Shown in pieces: positions 38,548 through 48,072 of a stretch of DNA of 64,000 nt (position 1 is its first letter; each line of letters begins with the position of its first letter). Below the pieces are notes generated by a model, which saw only the letters and a list, made by a program, of their open reading frames with translations, was not told the origin of the DNA and ran no database searches. Source of the stretch: XN24 sp035514535 (lineage in GTDB: Bacteria > Pseudomonadota > Gammaproteobacteria > Steroidobacterales > XN24); contig DATKAZ010000067.1 of the NCBI GenBank assembly GCA_035514535.1, positions 124,001-188,000 on the forward strand, read 5' to 3'. The position numbers and the translations under genes were made by a program.

Positions 38548-39237
38548 CTAGGCGCGGTATCGCGTCGGGTCAGGCTCGCCGGCGGCCTCGAATCCCGCCC
38601 GCCGCAGCCGGCAGGCGTCGCATACGCCGCAGGCCGCACCGTCATCGCCGGGCTGGTAACAAGACACGGTCAGGCCGTAGTCCACACCCAGCGTCATGCC
38701 GCGCGCGATGATTTCCGCCTTGGTCAGGTCAAGCAACGGCGCGCGCAAGATCACGGGCGCGCCCTCGACCGCACGCCGGGTCGCCACCGATGCGAGCGCC
38801 TGGAACGCCGCGATGAACTCCGGCCGGCAGTCCGGGTAGCCGGAATAATCAACGGCATTCACGCCGATGTACAGGTATCCGGCCTCCAGGACTTCCGCAA
38901 CTGCCATGCCGAGCGCGAGGAAGACGGTGTTGCGGGCCGGAACGTACGTTGCGGGGATTCCGTCGCTCGGCGTCTCCGGGACGGGGATGCCGGGATCGGT
39001 CAGGGCGGAGCCGCCGACGGCCCCCAGGTCGATGCCGATCACGCGGTGCGACGCGGCTCCCAGGACTCGCGCCACGCGCGCGGCTGCCGCCAGTTCGGCT
39101 GTGTGGCGCTGGCCGTAGCGAAAGCTCAAGGCATGGCATTCGAGCCCTTCATGGATGGCCGCGGCCAGCACCGTGGCCGAGTCCAGGCCGCCGGACAGCA
39201 GCACGACGGCGCGTCCGCTGTCGCCCTCAACGGCCAC
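38548..39237 (-). CDS. queC: 7-cyano-7-deazaguanine synthase
   Basis: Converts 7-carboxy-7-deazaguanine to preQ0 in queuosine synthesis, using ATP and ammonia; 229 residues. PP-loop VVLLSGGLDSATVLA lies at the N-terminus, and four zinc-binding cysteines are in SCYQPGDDGAACGVCDACRL. I choose the GTG at 39235-39237, which overlaps queE by 11 bases and gives the family length; the longer ATG form would run far into queE. Paired with queE as in many gammaproteobacteria. Confidence 0.95.
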   Translation of the reverse strand: MAVEGDSGRAVVLLSGGLDSATVLAAAIHEGLECHALSFRYGQRHTAELAAAARVARVLGAASHRVIGIDLGAVGGSALTDPGIPVPETPSDGIPATYVPARNTVFLALGMAVAEVLEAGYLYIGVNAVDYSGYPDCRPEFIAAFQALASVATRRAVEGAPVILRAPLLDLTKAEIIARGMTLGVDYGLTVSCYQPGDDGAACGVCDACRLRRAGFEAAGEPDPTRYRA

Positions 39238-39901
39238 GTTCGTCGCCCCACAGGACCTTGTGCAACTGCAGCTGGAAGCGCACGGGCAGGTGATCCGCAA
39301 GAATCCACTCTGCCAGTTGGGCCGGGGCCAGCCGTTCCCAGCAAGGCGAAAACAGCACCTCGCAACGTGTCACCAGGCGATGCTCTGCCACGAATGCGCG
39401 GGCCCACTCGTAGTCGCCGCGATCACAGATGACGAACTTGGCCGAGTCCTGCGGGCGCAGGTGAGGCAGGTTTTCCGGCAGGTTGCGACCAGCCTCGCCG
39501 GAGCCGGGGGTCTTGACGTCCATGACGCGCAGGGCACGCGGGTCCAGCACGGATATATCCAGCGCGCCGCTGGTTTCCACCGACACGGTGTAGCCGGCCT
39601 CGCACAACTTCGTGACAAGCAGCGCGCAGGCGCGTTGCGCCAGTGGCTCGCCACCGGTGACGCAGACGTGGCGCGCGCCGTGGCAGCCGACTTCATCGAG
39701 AATCGAGGCGATGGTGCGCCGGTCGCCGCCATGAAAAGCATAGGCCGTGTCGCAGTAGCCGCAGCGGAGCGGGCATCCCGTCAGGCGAACGAACACCGTC
39801 GGCCAGCCGACGCTGCCCGCCTCACCCTGGAGGGAATAAAATATCTCCGTGACGCGGAGCTGCTGCTCGGCCGGCGCGACCTCGCGAACCTGGACGGCCA
39901 T
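39227..39901 (-). CDS. queE: 7-carboxy-7-deazaguanine synthase
   Basis: Radical SAM enzyme contracting carboxytetrahydropterin to 7-carboxy-7-deazaguanine; 224 residues. The substrate/cluster region is FYSLQGEAGSVGWPTVFVRL followed by GCPLRCGYCDTAYAF, giving the CxxxCxxC cluster motif, and the SAM-binding VTGGEPLAQ. Six bases after cpoB, at the end of the Tol-Pal cluster, its usual neighbourhood. Confidence 0.96.
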   Translation of the reverse strand: MAVQVREVAPAEQQLRVTEIFYSLQGEAGSVGWPTVFVRLTGCPLRCGYCDTAYAFHGGDRRTIASILDEVGCHGARHVCVTGGEPLAQRACALLVTKLCEAGYTVSVETSGALDISVLDPRALRVMDVKTPGSGEAGRNLPENLPHLRPQDSAKFVICDRGDYEWARAFVAEHRLVTRCEVLFSPCWERLAPAQLAEWILADHLPVRFQLQLHKVLWGDERGR

Positions 39902-39907
39902 GTCGCG

Positions 39908-40693
39908 CTAGCGGCGCTCCGCGCGCAGCCTCTCCAGCCGCTGTTCCGCCAGCCGTGCGGCAGTCGAATCGGGAAACTGCTCGACCACTGCTTCCAGCGA
40001 CCGGCGTGCATCGGCCCAGCGCTGCAGCTCGTACTCACAGAAGCCGGCCTTCAGCAATGCATCGGGCACCTTGCGGGAATTCGGATAGTCCCGGATTACG
40101 ACCTGGAATGCGGCCAGCGCGGTCTCGAATTCCCGATTGACGTAGTGCGTCTCCGCCAGCCAGTACTGGGCGTTGTCCGCAATCTCGCTGCCCGGAAAAT
40201 CGGCCAGGAACTGCTTGAACGCCGACTCGGCTTGCGGATAGCGGCCCTGCCGCAGCAGCTCGAGCGCCGACTGGTAACGGCTGCGATCGTCGCCGCCGGC
40301 AGCGGGCGGGGCACCCGGCACGGGCGCCTGCATATCGAGAGGCGGCGCCATCGGGTCCGGCTCGCCGCCGCGCGTGCGACGCTCGAGCGATTGCAGGCGT
40401 TGATCGAGGTCGAGGTACTGGTCGCGCTGCCGGCTCGCGGTGCCTTCGGCCTCGTGCTGCAGCGCATCGGTATGACCGCGCAACTCCCGTACCTCTTGCC
40501 GCAGCGTCTCGAGCTCCGTGGCGATCTGCAGCAGGCTCTCGTTGCGCACCACCCGCTCGATGGCGCCCAAGCGCTGGTCGAGCTCATCGAGTTTCAGCAG
40601 GACCGGGTCCTCTTCGGGCGGCAGCGCACACCCGATCACGAGCGAAGTCGCGACCAGCAAGGTCAGCCATGCAAGGGGGTTCAGATTTTTCAT
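39908..40693 (-). CDS. cpoB: Cell division coordinator CpoB (YbgF)
   Basis: Periplasmic TolA-binding protein coordinating Tol-Pal with peptidoglycan synthesis; 261 residues. A signal segment ends in SLVIGC, which reads as a lipobox, unlike the soluble E. coli protein. A coiled coil follows (about 30-110, LDELDQRLGAIERVVRNES), then a Pro/Gly linker and C-terminal TPR repeats (SALELLRQGRYPQAESAFKQ and ALAAFQVVIRDYPNSRKV). Start ATG overlaps pal by ATGA. Confidence 0.93.
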   Translation of the reverse strand: MKNLNPLAWLTLLVATSLVIGCALPPEEDPVLLKLDELDQRLGAIERVVRNESLLQIATELETLRQEVRELRGHTDALQHEAEGTASRQRDQYLDLDQRLQSLERRTRGGEPDPMAPPLDMQAPVPGAPPAAGGDDRSRYQSALELLRQGRYPQAESAFKQFLADFPGSEIADNAQYWLAETHYVNREFETALAAFQVVIRDYPNSRKVPDALLKAGFCEYELQRWADARRSLEAVVEQFPDSTAARLAEQRLERLRAERR

Positions 40694-41226
40694 CGCAGGT
40701 ACACAATCTCCACGCGGCGGTTCATGGCCCAGGCCTCCTCGTCGCCGCCGCTCACGGCCGGCCGTTCCTCGCCGAGGCTGACGGTGCTGATCTGGTCTCC
40801 GCTGACTCCCTGCAGCATCAATGCGCGCCGCACTGCCTGGGCACGGCGCTCCCCGAGGCCGATGTTGTACTCGCGCGATCCGCGCTCGTCCGTATGGCCC
40901 TCGATGCGTACCGCCATCCGCGAGTTGCCCACCAGGTGGGCCGCATGTGCGGCGATGGCCTGGGCATACTCGGCCCGAATGGACGAGGAATCGAAGTCGA
41001 AGTAAATGATCGTCTGGTCGACCAGCGCCTCGGGAGTATCCGTGACGCCGTACTCACCCTCCATCGGGCGCCCGTCGCCATACAGGTCGTCGTCTCCCGA
41101 TGGCTGAGTGACCGCGCCGTCCCGGCCGATGACGCCGCCGGCCTCGTCGTCAGGCTTCGTCTTCTGTGCGCAGCCGGCGACCAGCGCCGCGCTGATGAGC
41201 AGAATCGCAAGTTTGTGCATGGACAT
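40690..41226 (-). CDS. pal: Peptidoglycan-associated lipoprotein Pal
   Basis: Outer-membrane lipoprotein tying the envelope to peptidoglycan; 178 residues. Lipobox SAALVAGC at residues 12-19, an acidic linker, then an OmpA-like domain with IIYFDFDSSSIRAEYA and EGHTDERGSREYNIGLGERR, including the Asp/Arg that bind diaminopimelate. A second ATG two codons in is possible. The 76-base gap from tolB is the largest in the tol group. Confidence 0.97.
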   Translation of the reverse strand: MSMHKLAILLISAALVAGCAQKTKPDDEAGGVIGRDGAVTQPSGDDDLYGDGRPMEGEYGVTDTPEALVDQTIIYFDFDSSSIRAEYAQAIAAHAAHLVGNSRMAVRIEGHTDERGSREYNIGLGERRAQAVRRALMLQGVSGDQISTVSLGEERPAVSGGDEEAWAMNRRVEIVYLR

Positions 41227-41302
41227 GGCGTTTCATTCCTCGAGAGGCTTTGTCACTGGGGGCCCCGGACTGTGCCCGATGGCCATATGTTAACCGTTCA
41301 GT

Positions 41303-42601
41303 TCAGCGGGCGTAAGGCGCCCAGACGGGTTCGCGCACATCGCCCTCGGTCGCCGCGATGCGTTGCCGGACCCGTCCGTCGCTCGACACGGCGGCCAGGA
41401 TCCCCCGTCCTCCGGCGCGCGATCCGTAGATGATCATGCTGCCGTTCGGCGCAAAGCTCGGCGACTCGTCCTGGCGGCCGTCAGACAAGATCCGCAATCC
41501 GCCCCGGCGCAGGTCCAGCAGCGCGATGCGAAAATTGCCGCGGTCGTTATGCACCACCGCGAGCTGCTCCCCGTCAGGCGACACCCGGGGGCGCGCATTG
41601 TAAGGGCCCTCGAAGGTGATGCGCCGCGGATTCGCGCCGTCCAGCCCGACCTGGTACACCTGGGGTCCGCCGGCGCGATCGGAAGTGAAATAAATGCTCC
41701 GCCCGTCCGGCGCCCAGCTCGGCTCGGTATCGATCGCGGGATGCCGTGTGACGCGCCGCAGCTCCTTGCTCGCGAGCGTCAGCACGTGGATATCGAGGTC
41801 GCCCTCCTTGCCGCCGAGCACCAGCGCGAGTCGCGTACCGTCGGGCGACCACGCCGGCGCGCTGTTGATTCCGGAGTGCGACGAGACGGCTTGCCGCCGT
41901 CCCGTGGCGATATCCTGCACAAAAATCTTCGAGACCCCCGTTTCGAACGAGACATAAGCGATTCTGCGGCTGTCGGGTGACCACGCCGGCGACATGATGG
42001 GCTGGGCCGACTCCGCGATGACATTGGGTCGCCCGCCGTCCGCATCCGCGAGCCACAGGCGATAGCGCGGCTTGTCCTCGTGGCGATCCACGGTCACGTA
42101 GGCAATGCGGGTGGAGAAAATGCCCGGTACGCCCGTCAGGCGTTCGTAGATCATGTCGGCGATCCGGTGTCCCGCCGCCCGCAGGTTGTTGGCCGCCGCC
42201 GGCAGGCTGTAGCCCATCAGCGGCTGTCCCCGGAAGACATCGAAGACGTGGAACTCGATTTCGTACCGGCCCGGTCCGGCCGGCTTGATCCGGCCCACGA
42301 CGACGATGTCGGTCTTCAGCAGGCGCCAGTCCTCGAGCTTGACGTCCTCCGGCCGGGTCGGCTTCGCAACCATGTCGATCCGGTCCATGGGATCGAAGCG
42401 GCCGCTGAATGCCAGGTCGCCGTCGATGACGGCGGCAACGTCAACTGACGGCGTGCCCTGGCTCTCGAAGCCGAACGGTACGACTGCAATCGGCACGGCC
42501 TCGCTCACGCCCTGGGTGATCTCGATGCGCAGCTCGGCATGGACGGGAGCGGCCAGCAACCAGAGCAGGCCGATGAATAATAGTGAGATCCTGTGAGTCA
42601 T
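41303..42601 (-). CDS. tolB: Tol-Pal system protein TolB
   Basis: Periplasmic Tol-Pal component, 432 residues. A signal peptide (ISLLFIGLLWLLAAPVHA) precedes the N-terminal alpha/beta domain and a six-bladed propeller with repeated SPDG motifs such as WSPDSRRIAYVSFETG, WSPDGTRLALVLGG and VSPDGEQLAVVHNDRG. It ends EPVWAPYAR. Nine bases after tolA. Confidence 0.97.
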   Translation of the reverse strand: MTHRISLLFIGLLWLLAAPVHAELRIEITQGVSEAVPIAVVPFGFESQGTPSVDVAAVIDGDLAFSGRFDPMDRIDMVAKPTRPEDVKLEDWRLLKTDIVVVGRIKPAGPGRYEIEFHVFDVFRGQPLMGYSLPAAANNLRAAGHRIADMIYERLTGVPGIFSTRIAYVTVDRHEDKPRYRLWLADADGGRPNVIAESAQPIMSPAWSPDSRRIAYVSFETGVSKIFVQDIATGRRQAVSSHSGINSAPAWSPDGTRLALVLGGKEGDLDIHVLTLASKELRRVTRHPAIDTEPSWAPDGRSIYFTSDRAGGPQVYQVGLDGANPRRITFEGPYNARPRVSPDGEQLAVVHNDRGNFRIALLDLRRGGLRILSDGRQDESPSFAPNGSMIIYGSRAGGRGILAAVSSDGRVRQRIAATEGDVREPVWAPYAR

Positions 42602-42609
42602 GGGTCAAT

Positions 42610-43506
42610 TCAGTCCTGCGGTTTGAAGACGAAGACAATAGTGCGTTCGAAAAGTGCCGGGTCCGTGGGCCGCGGCAATGGCGACGCGCGCTCCACTGCG
42701 GCGAGGATCGAGCGACGCACGACGTCGTCGCCATTACACCGCAGGATCTCGGCATTGACCACTTGCATGCCCGGAATCAGCGCGACGCGCACCTCGCACT
42801 CGAGCCCCGGGCGGGCCGACGGGGGACGGTTCCAGTGACGCGTCACCTGGTCCTGGATGGCGCCGAGCCAGGCGGTGTACGCGGCAGACTCCTGCAACTG
42901 CATGCGTCGCTGTTCCGACTCGATCTGGGCTGCGAGCTGCCGCCGCGCCTCCTCGCGGGCGCGCGCCTCCGCGGCTTCCCGCTCCGCCGCGATGCGCGCG
43001 GCCTCCTCCGCTCTGCGCCGGGCCTCCGCCTCGGCCTGTGCCCGCGCCTCCGCCTCGCGCCGCGCCTGCTCCGCCCTGCGTGCCTCTTCGGCCTTGCGCG
43101 CCTCCTCGGCCTGGCGCGCTTCTTCAGCGCGGCGCGCCTCCTCGGTCCGGCGACGCTCCTCCGCCGCGCGCTGCTCGGCCTGGGCCTGCGCCCTTTGTTC
43201 GGCCTCCTCGCGCTCCTGCTGCTGCCGCAGCTCTGCCGCGCGCTGCCGTTCCGTCTCCTCCTGGTGGCGCGCCGCCTCTTCGCGCTGGCGGCGCAGTTCC
43301 GCCTCGCGGACGTCCGCCTGGCGTTGCTGGGCCGACTTCAGGTCGGCCTCGCTGACCGCAAGGGCCTGGACCGGCGGACGCGACGACCCCGCTTCCGGCA
43401 CCGGCGCACGGCGCGGCAGGCCCACGATGAGCAGGACGAACAGCACCACGTGCAGAATACCCGCGATGACTAGGCCGACCTTGTGCTCGCGGGCGAAATC
43501 GAGCAC
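42610..43506 (-). CDS. tolA: Tol-Pal system protein TolA
   Basis: Inner-membrane protein spanning the periplasm, 298 residues. One N-terminal membrane helix (VGLVIAGILHVVLFVLLIVG), then about 150 residues of Glu/Arg/Ala-rich single helix built from imperfect AEEAR-type repeats (EEARRAEEARQAEEARKAEE), then a C-terminal domain with AWLGAIQDQVTRHWNRPPSA that binds Pal/TolB. The repeats are visible in the DNA at about 42950-43260 and cause long antisense open frames. Confidence 0.95.
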   Translation of the reverse strand: MLDFAREHKVGLVIAGILHVVLFVLLIVGLPRRAPVPEAGSSRPPVQALAVSEADLKSAQQRQADVREAELRRQREEAARHQEETERQRAAELRQQQEREEAEQRAQAQAEQRAAEERRRTEEARRAEEARQAEEARKAEEARRAEQARREAEARAQAEAEARRRAEEAARIAAEREAAEARAREEARRQLAAQIESEQRRMQLQESAAYTAWLGAIQDQVTRHWNRPPSARPGLECEVRVALIPGMQVVNAEILRCNGDDVVRRSILAAVERASPLPRPTDPALFERTIVFVFKPQD

Positions 43507-43509
43507 GAA

Positions 43510-43959
43510 TTACCTCCGGCCCAGCGGCGTCAGTTCCTCGGGATCCGTGACCATGCCGATCTGGTTTGCGCCGGCGTCCTGGAGCACGCGCATGGCGACG
43601 GCCACGTCGCCGTAGCTGGCACGCGCGTCCGCCCGCACGAGCACGGGGCGGTCGGGGCCGCGATTGAGCAATGCGCCCGCGCGCTCGACCGCGGTCGCCA
43701 CGTCGATCGCTGTTTGCGGGTCCTGCAGGTTGAGGAACAGGCGGCCATCCTTGTCCACCGAAAGGATCAGCGCATCGTCGTCGAGGTATTTCTCCGGGTC
43801 CATGGGCTCCGCGCCTACCTTGGGCAGCTCCACCTCGATCCCCTGGGTCAGCAGCGGCGCCGTCACCATGAAAATGATCAGCAGCACGAGCATGACGTCG
43901 ATGTAGGGGACGACGTTGATCTCGCCCATCAGGCGGCGCTTCTGGCGTACGGCGGCCAT
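43510..43959 (-). CDS. tolR: Tol-Pal system protein TolR
   Basis: ExbD-like inner-membrane protein forming the proton channel with TolQ; 149 residues. The N-terminal segment MGEINVVPYIDVMLVLLIIF contains the essential membrane Asp; the periplasmic ExbD domain follows. Three bases separate it from both tolQ and tolA. Confidence 0.97.
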   Translation of the reverse strand: MAAVRQKRRLMGEINVVPYIDVMLVLLIIFMVTAPLLTQGIEVELPKVGAEPMDPEKYLDDDALILSVDKDGRLFLNLQDPQTAIDVATAVERAGALLNRGPDRPVLVRADARASYGDVAVAMRVLQDAGANQIGMVTDPEELTPLGRR

Positions 43960-43962
43960 GGC

Positions 43963-44649
<687 letters not shown>

Positions 44650-44655
44650 TCAGAA

Positions 44656-45069
44656 TTACTCCGGAAATAGATGCGCGGGCAGGGCCCGCGGTCGCAAGGT
44701 GTCCGCATCGATGCACGCGGCTGTGACCTGCGCGGTACAGATGAGTTCCCCGCCCGCCCCGCCACGATGAATTTCCTGCCAGAAGGCCATGCTGGCGCGG
44801 CGCAGTTGCCTGAGGTCCACAGTAACCGTGAGTTCATCCTCGAAGCGCGCAGGTTTCAGGTAACGCACGTCGACCGCCGTGATCGCAAACAAGAGGCGCT
44901 CCGACTCGAGCAGGCCAGATTGCGATACGCCGAGGTGGCGCAACCACTCGCTGCGCGCCCGCTCGAGGAATTTCAGGTAATTCGCATAGTAGACGACGCC
45001 GCCCAGGTCCGTGTCCTCGTAATAGACGCGCACCGGCCAGGTGAAGCGCGCCATGGCCCGTGCATTCAT
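44656..45069 (-). CDS. ybgC: Acyl-CoA thioesterase YbgC
   Basis: Hotdog-fold 4-hydroxybenzoyl-CoA-type thioesterase of the Tol-Pal cluster; 137 residues. The active-site motif YYEDTDLGGVVYYANYLKF includes the catalytic Asp. It starts one base after the ruvB stop; a second ATG at codon 6 (MARFTWPVRV) is equally possible. In E. coli it acts on short acyl-CoAs and associates with phospholipid enzymes. Confidence 0.95.
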   Translation of the reverse strand: MNARAMARFTWPVRVYYEDTDLGGVVYYANYLKFLERARSEWLRHLGVSQSGLLESERLLFAITAVDVRYLKPARFEDELTVTVDLRQLRRASMAFWQEIHRGGAGGELICTAQVTAACIDADTLRPRALPAHLFPE

Positions 45070-45070
45070 G

Positions 45071-46135
45071 TCAGTCGGACTCCCGCTGGCCCTGCTCGAA
45101 CAGGGACAGGGTCTCCGGGTCCAGCACGCGCGCGGGGGCGGCCAGGCCGAAGTGCAGGTACGCCTGCCGGGTGGCCATGCGGCCGCGGGACGTGCGCATC
45201 ATCAGGCCCTGCTGGATCAGGAACGGCTCGACCACGTCCTCGATGGTGCCGCGTTCCTCGCCAATCGCCGCCGCAAGGCTGTCGACCCCGACCGGACCGC
45301 CGTCGAATTTTTCCATGATCGTCAGCAGGAGTCGGCGGTCCATGACGTCGAAGCCGCGTGGATCGACGTCGAGCATGTCCATGGCGGCGGTAGCCACTGC
45401 GGCATCGATGGTGCCGTCGCCCTCCACCTGGGCGAAATCGCGCACGCGCCGCAACAGGCGATTGGCGATGCGCGGCGTGCCGCGTGAACGGCAAGCAATC
45501 TCGCGTGCGCCTGCCGCATCCACCGGTACCTCGAGAATGCCGGCCGAACGGGTCACGATGCGGCCCAGTTCCTCGTCGTCATAGAACTCCAGCCGCTGCA
45601 CGATGCCGAAGCGATCCCGCAACGGGGAGGTGAGCAGGCCCGCGCGCGTGGTCGCGCCGACCAGCGTGAACGGCGGCAGGTCGATCTTGATGGAGCGTGC
45701 GCCGGGGCCCTCGCCGATGATGATGTCGAGTTGGGAGTCCTCCATCGCCGGATAGAGAATCTCCTCGACTACCGGGCTGAGCCGATGGATCTCGTCCACG
45801 AACAGCACGTCGCGAGGCTCGAGATTCGTCAGGATGGCGGCCAGGTCGCCGGGCCTCTCCAGCACGGGGCCGGACGTATGGCGCAGGTTGACCCCCAGCT
45901 CGTTGGCGACGATGTGAGCGAGCGTTGTCTTGCCGAGGCCGGGCGGGCCGAAAATGAGCACGTGATCCAGCGCCTCTTCACGCTGGCGCGCCGCCTTGAT
46001 GAAAATCTCCATCTGTCGCCGCACCGAAGACTGGCCGACATAATCCTGCAGCAGCCGGGGCCGGATCGCCTTGTCGATCACCTCGTCCTCGCGGCCCGCG
46101 ACGGCCGTCACCAGGCGGTCATGCTCGATCATCAC
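45071..46135 (-). CDS. ruvB: Holliday junction branch-migration helicase RuvB
   Basis: AAA+ motor hexamer driving branch migration with RuvA; 354 residues. Walker A GPPGLGKTTLAHIVANE, Walker B VLFVDEIHRLSP, sensor 1 LVGATTRAGLLTSPLRDRFG, and a C-terminal winged helix with RTSRGRMATRQAYLHFGL. One base separates it from ruvA and from ybgC. Confidence 0.98.
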   Translation of the reverse strand: MMIEHDRLVTAVAGREDEVIDKAIRPRLLQDYVGQSSVRRQMEIFIKAARQREEALDHVLIFGPPGLGKTTLAHIVANELGVNLRHTSGPVLERPGDLAAILTNLEPRDVLFVDEIHRLSPVVEEILYPAMEDSQLDIIIGEGPGARSIKIDLPPFTLVGATTRAGLLTSPLRDRFGIVQRLEFYDDEELGRIVTRSAGILEVPVDAAGAREIACRSRGTPRIANRLLRRVRDFAQVEGDGTIDAAVATAAMDMLDVDPRGFDVMDRRLLLTIMEKFDGGPVGVDSLAAAIGEERGTIEDVVEPFLIQQGLMMRTSRGRMATRQAYLHFGLAAPARVLDPETLSLFEQGQRESD

Positions 46136-46136
46136 T

Positions 46137-46727
46137 TCACCTCGCCGCCGCCTGCAATGCGGCCCGGATCAGTTCTTCCGTCGTCTCGCCCCTGCCGTCC
46201 GCGAGCTTCAGCAGCCGCTGGGCTTCGGCTGCCCGGTAGCCCAACGCCACGAGCGCATCGAAGGCCTCGTCTGCCGGCGAGCCCGACACGCCGGCGGGCA
46301 TCGCCTGTGCCAGCGCCGAACCGGCCTGCTTGAGCCGATCGCGCATCTCGACGATCAGTCGCTCGGCCGTCTTGCGCCCGACCCCGGGAATGCGGGTCAG
46401 CGAGGCCACGTCCTCCGACTGCACGCAACGCGCAAAGGCCTCGACACTGATCCCCGAGAGGATCGCCAGTGCGATCCTGGCACCCACGCCGCTGACCTTG
46501 ATCAGGCTGCGAAACAGCTGGCGCTCCGCATCCGTCGCAAAGCCGAACAGCACGTGCGCATCTTCCCGCACCAGCAAATGCGTCAGCAGCTGTACCGGTT
46601 GGCCCGTCTCGGGCAGCTGGTAGAACGTCGACATCGGCGCCTCGACCTCGTAGCCGACTCCGCCCACCTCGAGCAGCAGCTGCGGCGGATGCTTGGCGGC
46701 CAGCGTGCCCCTGAGAAAGCCGATCAT
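46137..46727 (-). CDS. ruvA: Holliday junction DNA-binding protein RuvA
   Basis: Tetrameric Holliday-junction binder, 196 residues. OB-fold N-terminus (MIGFLRGTLAAKHPPQLLLE), tandem helix-hairpin-helix motifs (LIKVSGVGARIALAILSG and LTRIPGVGRKTAERLIVEMR), then a flexible linker and the C-terminal RuvB-binding domain. Its ATG overlaps the ruvC stop (ATGA). Confidence 0.98.
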   Translation of the reverse strand: MIGFLRGTLAAKHPPQLLLEVGGVGYEVEAPMSTFYQLPETGQPVQLLTHLLVREDAHVLFGFATDAERQLFRSLIKVSGVGARIALAILSGISVEAFARCVQSEDVASLTRIPGVGRKTAERLIVEMRDRLKQAGSALAQAMPAGVSGSPADEAFDALVALGYRAAEAQRLLKLADGRGETTEELIRAALQAAAR

Positions 46728-47239
46728 GCCCGTCCACCGGCGAGCGCGACGCGCAGCGCCCTTCCCTTGCGCAACTGCGCATGGCAGATGGCCACCGCCA
46801 GGGCATCGGCGGCATCGGCTGCCAGCGGCCCGCGGATGCCCAGCAGCCGGCGCACCATGTGCGCCACCTGCACCTTCTCCGCTCCGCCGCTGCCCGTGAC
46901 CGCGAGTTTTACTTCGCGGGCCGCGTACTCGTGCACCGGCGTCTCATGCAGGAACGTCCCGCACAGCGCCGCCGCCCGCGCGTGTCCGAGCTTCAGGGCG
47001 CTGTCGGCATTGCGATGGACGAATACACGCTCGACGCAGATTTCGTCCGGCTGATACTCCTCGACGAGTCGCGCCGCGCCCTCGAAAATGATGCGCAGCC
47101 GCGCCGCCAACTCGCCGCCCCGAGTGCGGATGCAGCCGCTGGCCTGGTATCGCAATGCCCCGCCCTCCACGGCAATGACGCCGAATCCCGTGACCTGGGA
47201 GCCGGGATCGATGCCGAGAATGGTGAGGGCCCCGGTCAT
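46724..47239 (-). CDS. ruvC: Crossover junction endodeoxyribonuclease RuvC
   Basis: Holliday junction resolvase, 171 residues. RNase H-fold catalytic acids are in LGIDPGSQVTGFG, ICVERVFVHRNADSALKLGH and DAADALAVAICH. First of ruvC-ruvA-ruvB-ybgC-tolQRAB-pal-cpoB, 21 bases after yebC. Confidence 0.97.
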   Translation of the reverse strand: MTGALTILGIDPGSQVTGFGVIAVEGGALRYQASGCIRTRGGELAARLRIIFEGAARLVEEYQPDEICVERVFVHRNADSALKLGHARAAALCGTFLHETPVHEYAAREVKLAVTGSGGAEKVQVAHMVRRLLGIRGPLAADAADALAVAICHAQLRKGRALRVALAGGRA

Positions 47240-47260
47240 CGTCCCCGGCCCGGCGGGGCA

Positions 47261-48004
47261 TCAGGCCTCCGCGAGTACATCGTCCGACAATTCCGCGTTG
47301 CTGTAGACGTCCTGGACGTCATCCAGGTCCTCGAGCATCTCGAGCAGCCTGAGCACCTGCTCCGCTACTTCACCCTCCGCGTATACGTCCGTCGCCGCGC
47401 GCATCGTCACCTCGGCGGACTCCGGTTTCAGCCCGCCGGCGACAAGCGCCTCGCGCACGGCGTCGAAATCACCCGGCGCGGTGATGACGTCGAAGCTGCC
47501 GTCGTCGTTTGTGACGATGTCCTCTGCGCCCGCGTCGAGGGCTGCGTTCATCAACCGCTCTTCACTCGTGCCGCGCGGAAAACTTATGACGCCGCAATGC
47601 TGGAAAAGGTACGCGACGCTGCCGTCGGCGCCGAGATTGCCGCCGCACTTAGTAAATGCATGACGGACGTCGCCGACGGTGCGATTGCGATTGTCCGTCA
47701 GGCACTCCACCAGCACGGCGATGCCGCCCGGCGCGTAGCCCTCGTAACGCACCTCCAGGAAGTCATCGCCATCACCCTCGCCCGTGCCCCGTTTCCACGC
47801 CCGCTCGATCGTGTCCTTCGGCACGCTCGCGGCCTTGGCCTTGTCGATCGCCAGGCGCAGGCGCGGATTCATCGCCGGGTCGGCATCGCCCGCACGCGCG
47901 GCGCTCGTGATCTCCCGGATCAGCTTGGTGAATACCTTGCCGCGTTTCTTGTCCTGCGCGTCCTTGCGGTGCTTGATGTTCGCCCACTTGCTATGGCCTG
48001 CCAT
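47261..48004 (-). CDS. yebC: YebC/PmpR family translation/transcription regulator
   Basis: 247-residue member of the YebC/TACO1 family, with the invariant start MAGHSKWANIKHRKDAQD and the segments GGNLGADGSVAYLFQ and DVYSNAELSD. Classed as DNA-binding regulators, with recent work on the family pointing to help at proline-rich stretches on the ribosome. Classic neighbour of ruvC. A GGGG-rich ribosome site precedes the ATG. Confidence 0.97.
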   Translation of the reverse strand: MAGHSKWANIKHRKDAQDKKRGKVFTKLIREITSAARAGDADPAMNPRLRLAIDKAKAASVPKDTIERAWKRGTGEGDGDDFLEVRYEGYAPGGIAVLVECLTDNRNRTVGDVRHAFTKCGGNLGADGSVAYLFQHCGVISFPRGTSEERLMNAALDAGAEDIVTNDDGSFDVITAPGDFDAVREALVAGGLKPESAEVTMRAATDVYAEGEVAEQVLRLLEMLEDLDDVQDVYSNAELSDDVLAEA

Positions 48005-48072
48005 GGAATCCCCGCGGGGTGCTTGAAACCGCTGATTTTACAGTCGCCGCTGAAAACCCGTCCATGTGCCGC

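Noticed and set aside
42950..43260. Short direct repeats resembling a repeat array
   Set aside because: They are in-frame coding repeats of the TolA helix with no regular spacer, so not a CRISPR array.
42857..43615. Long Ala/Ser/Arg-rich plus-strand frames opposite tolA
   Set aside because: Caused by the AEEAR-type repeats of TolA read on the other strand.
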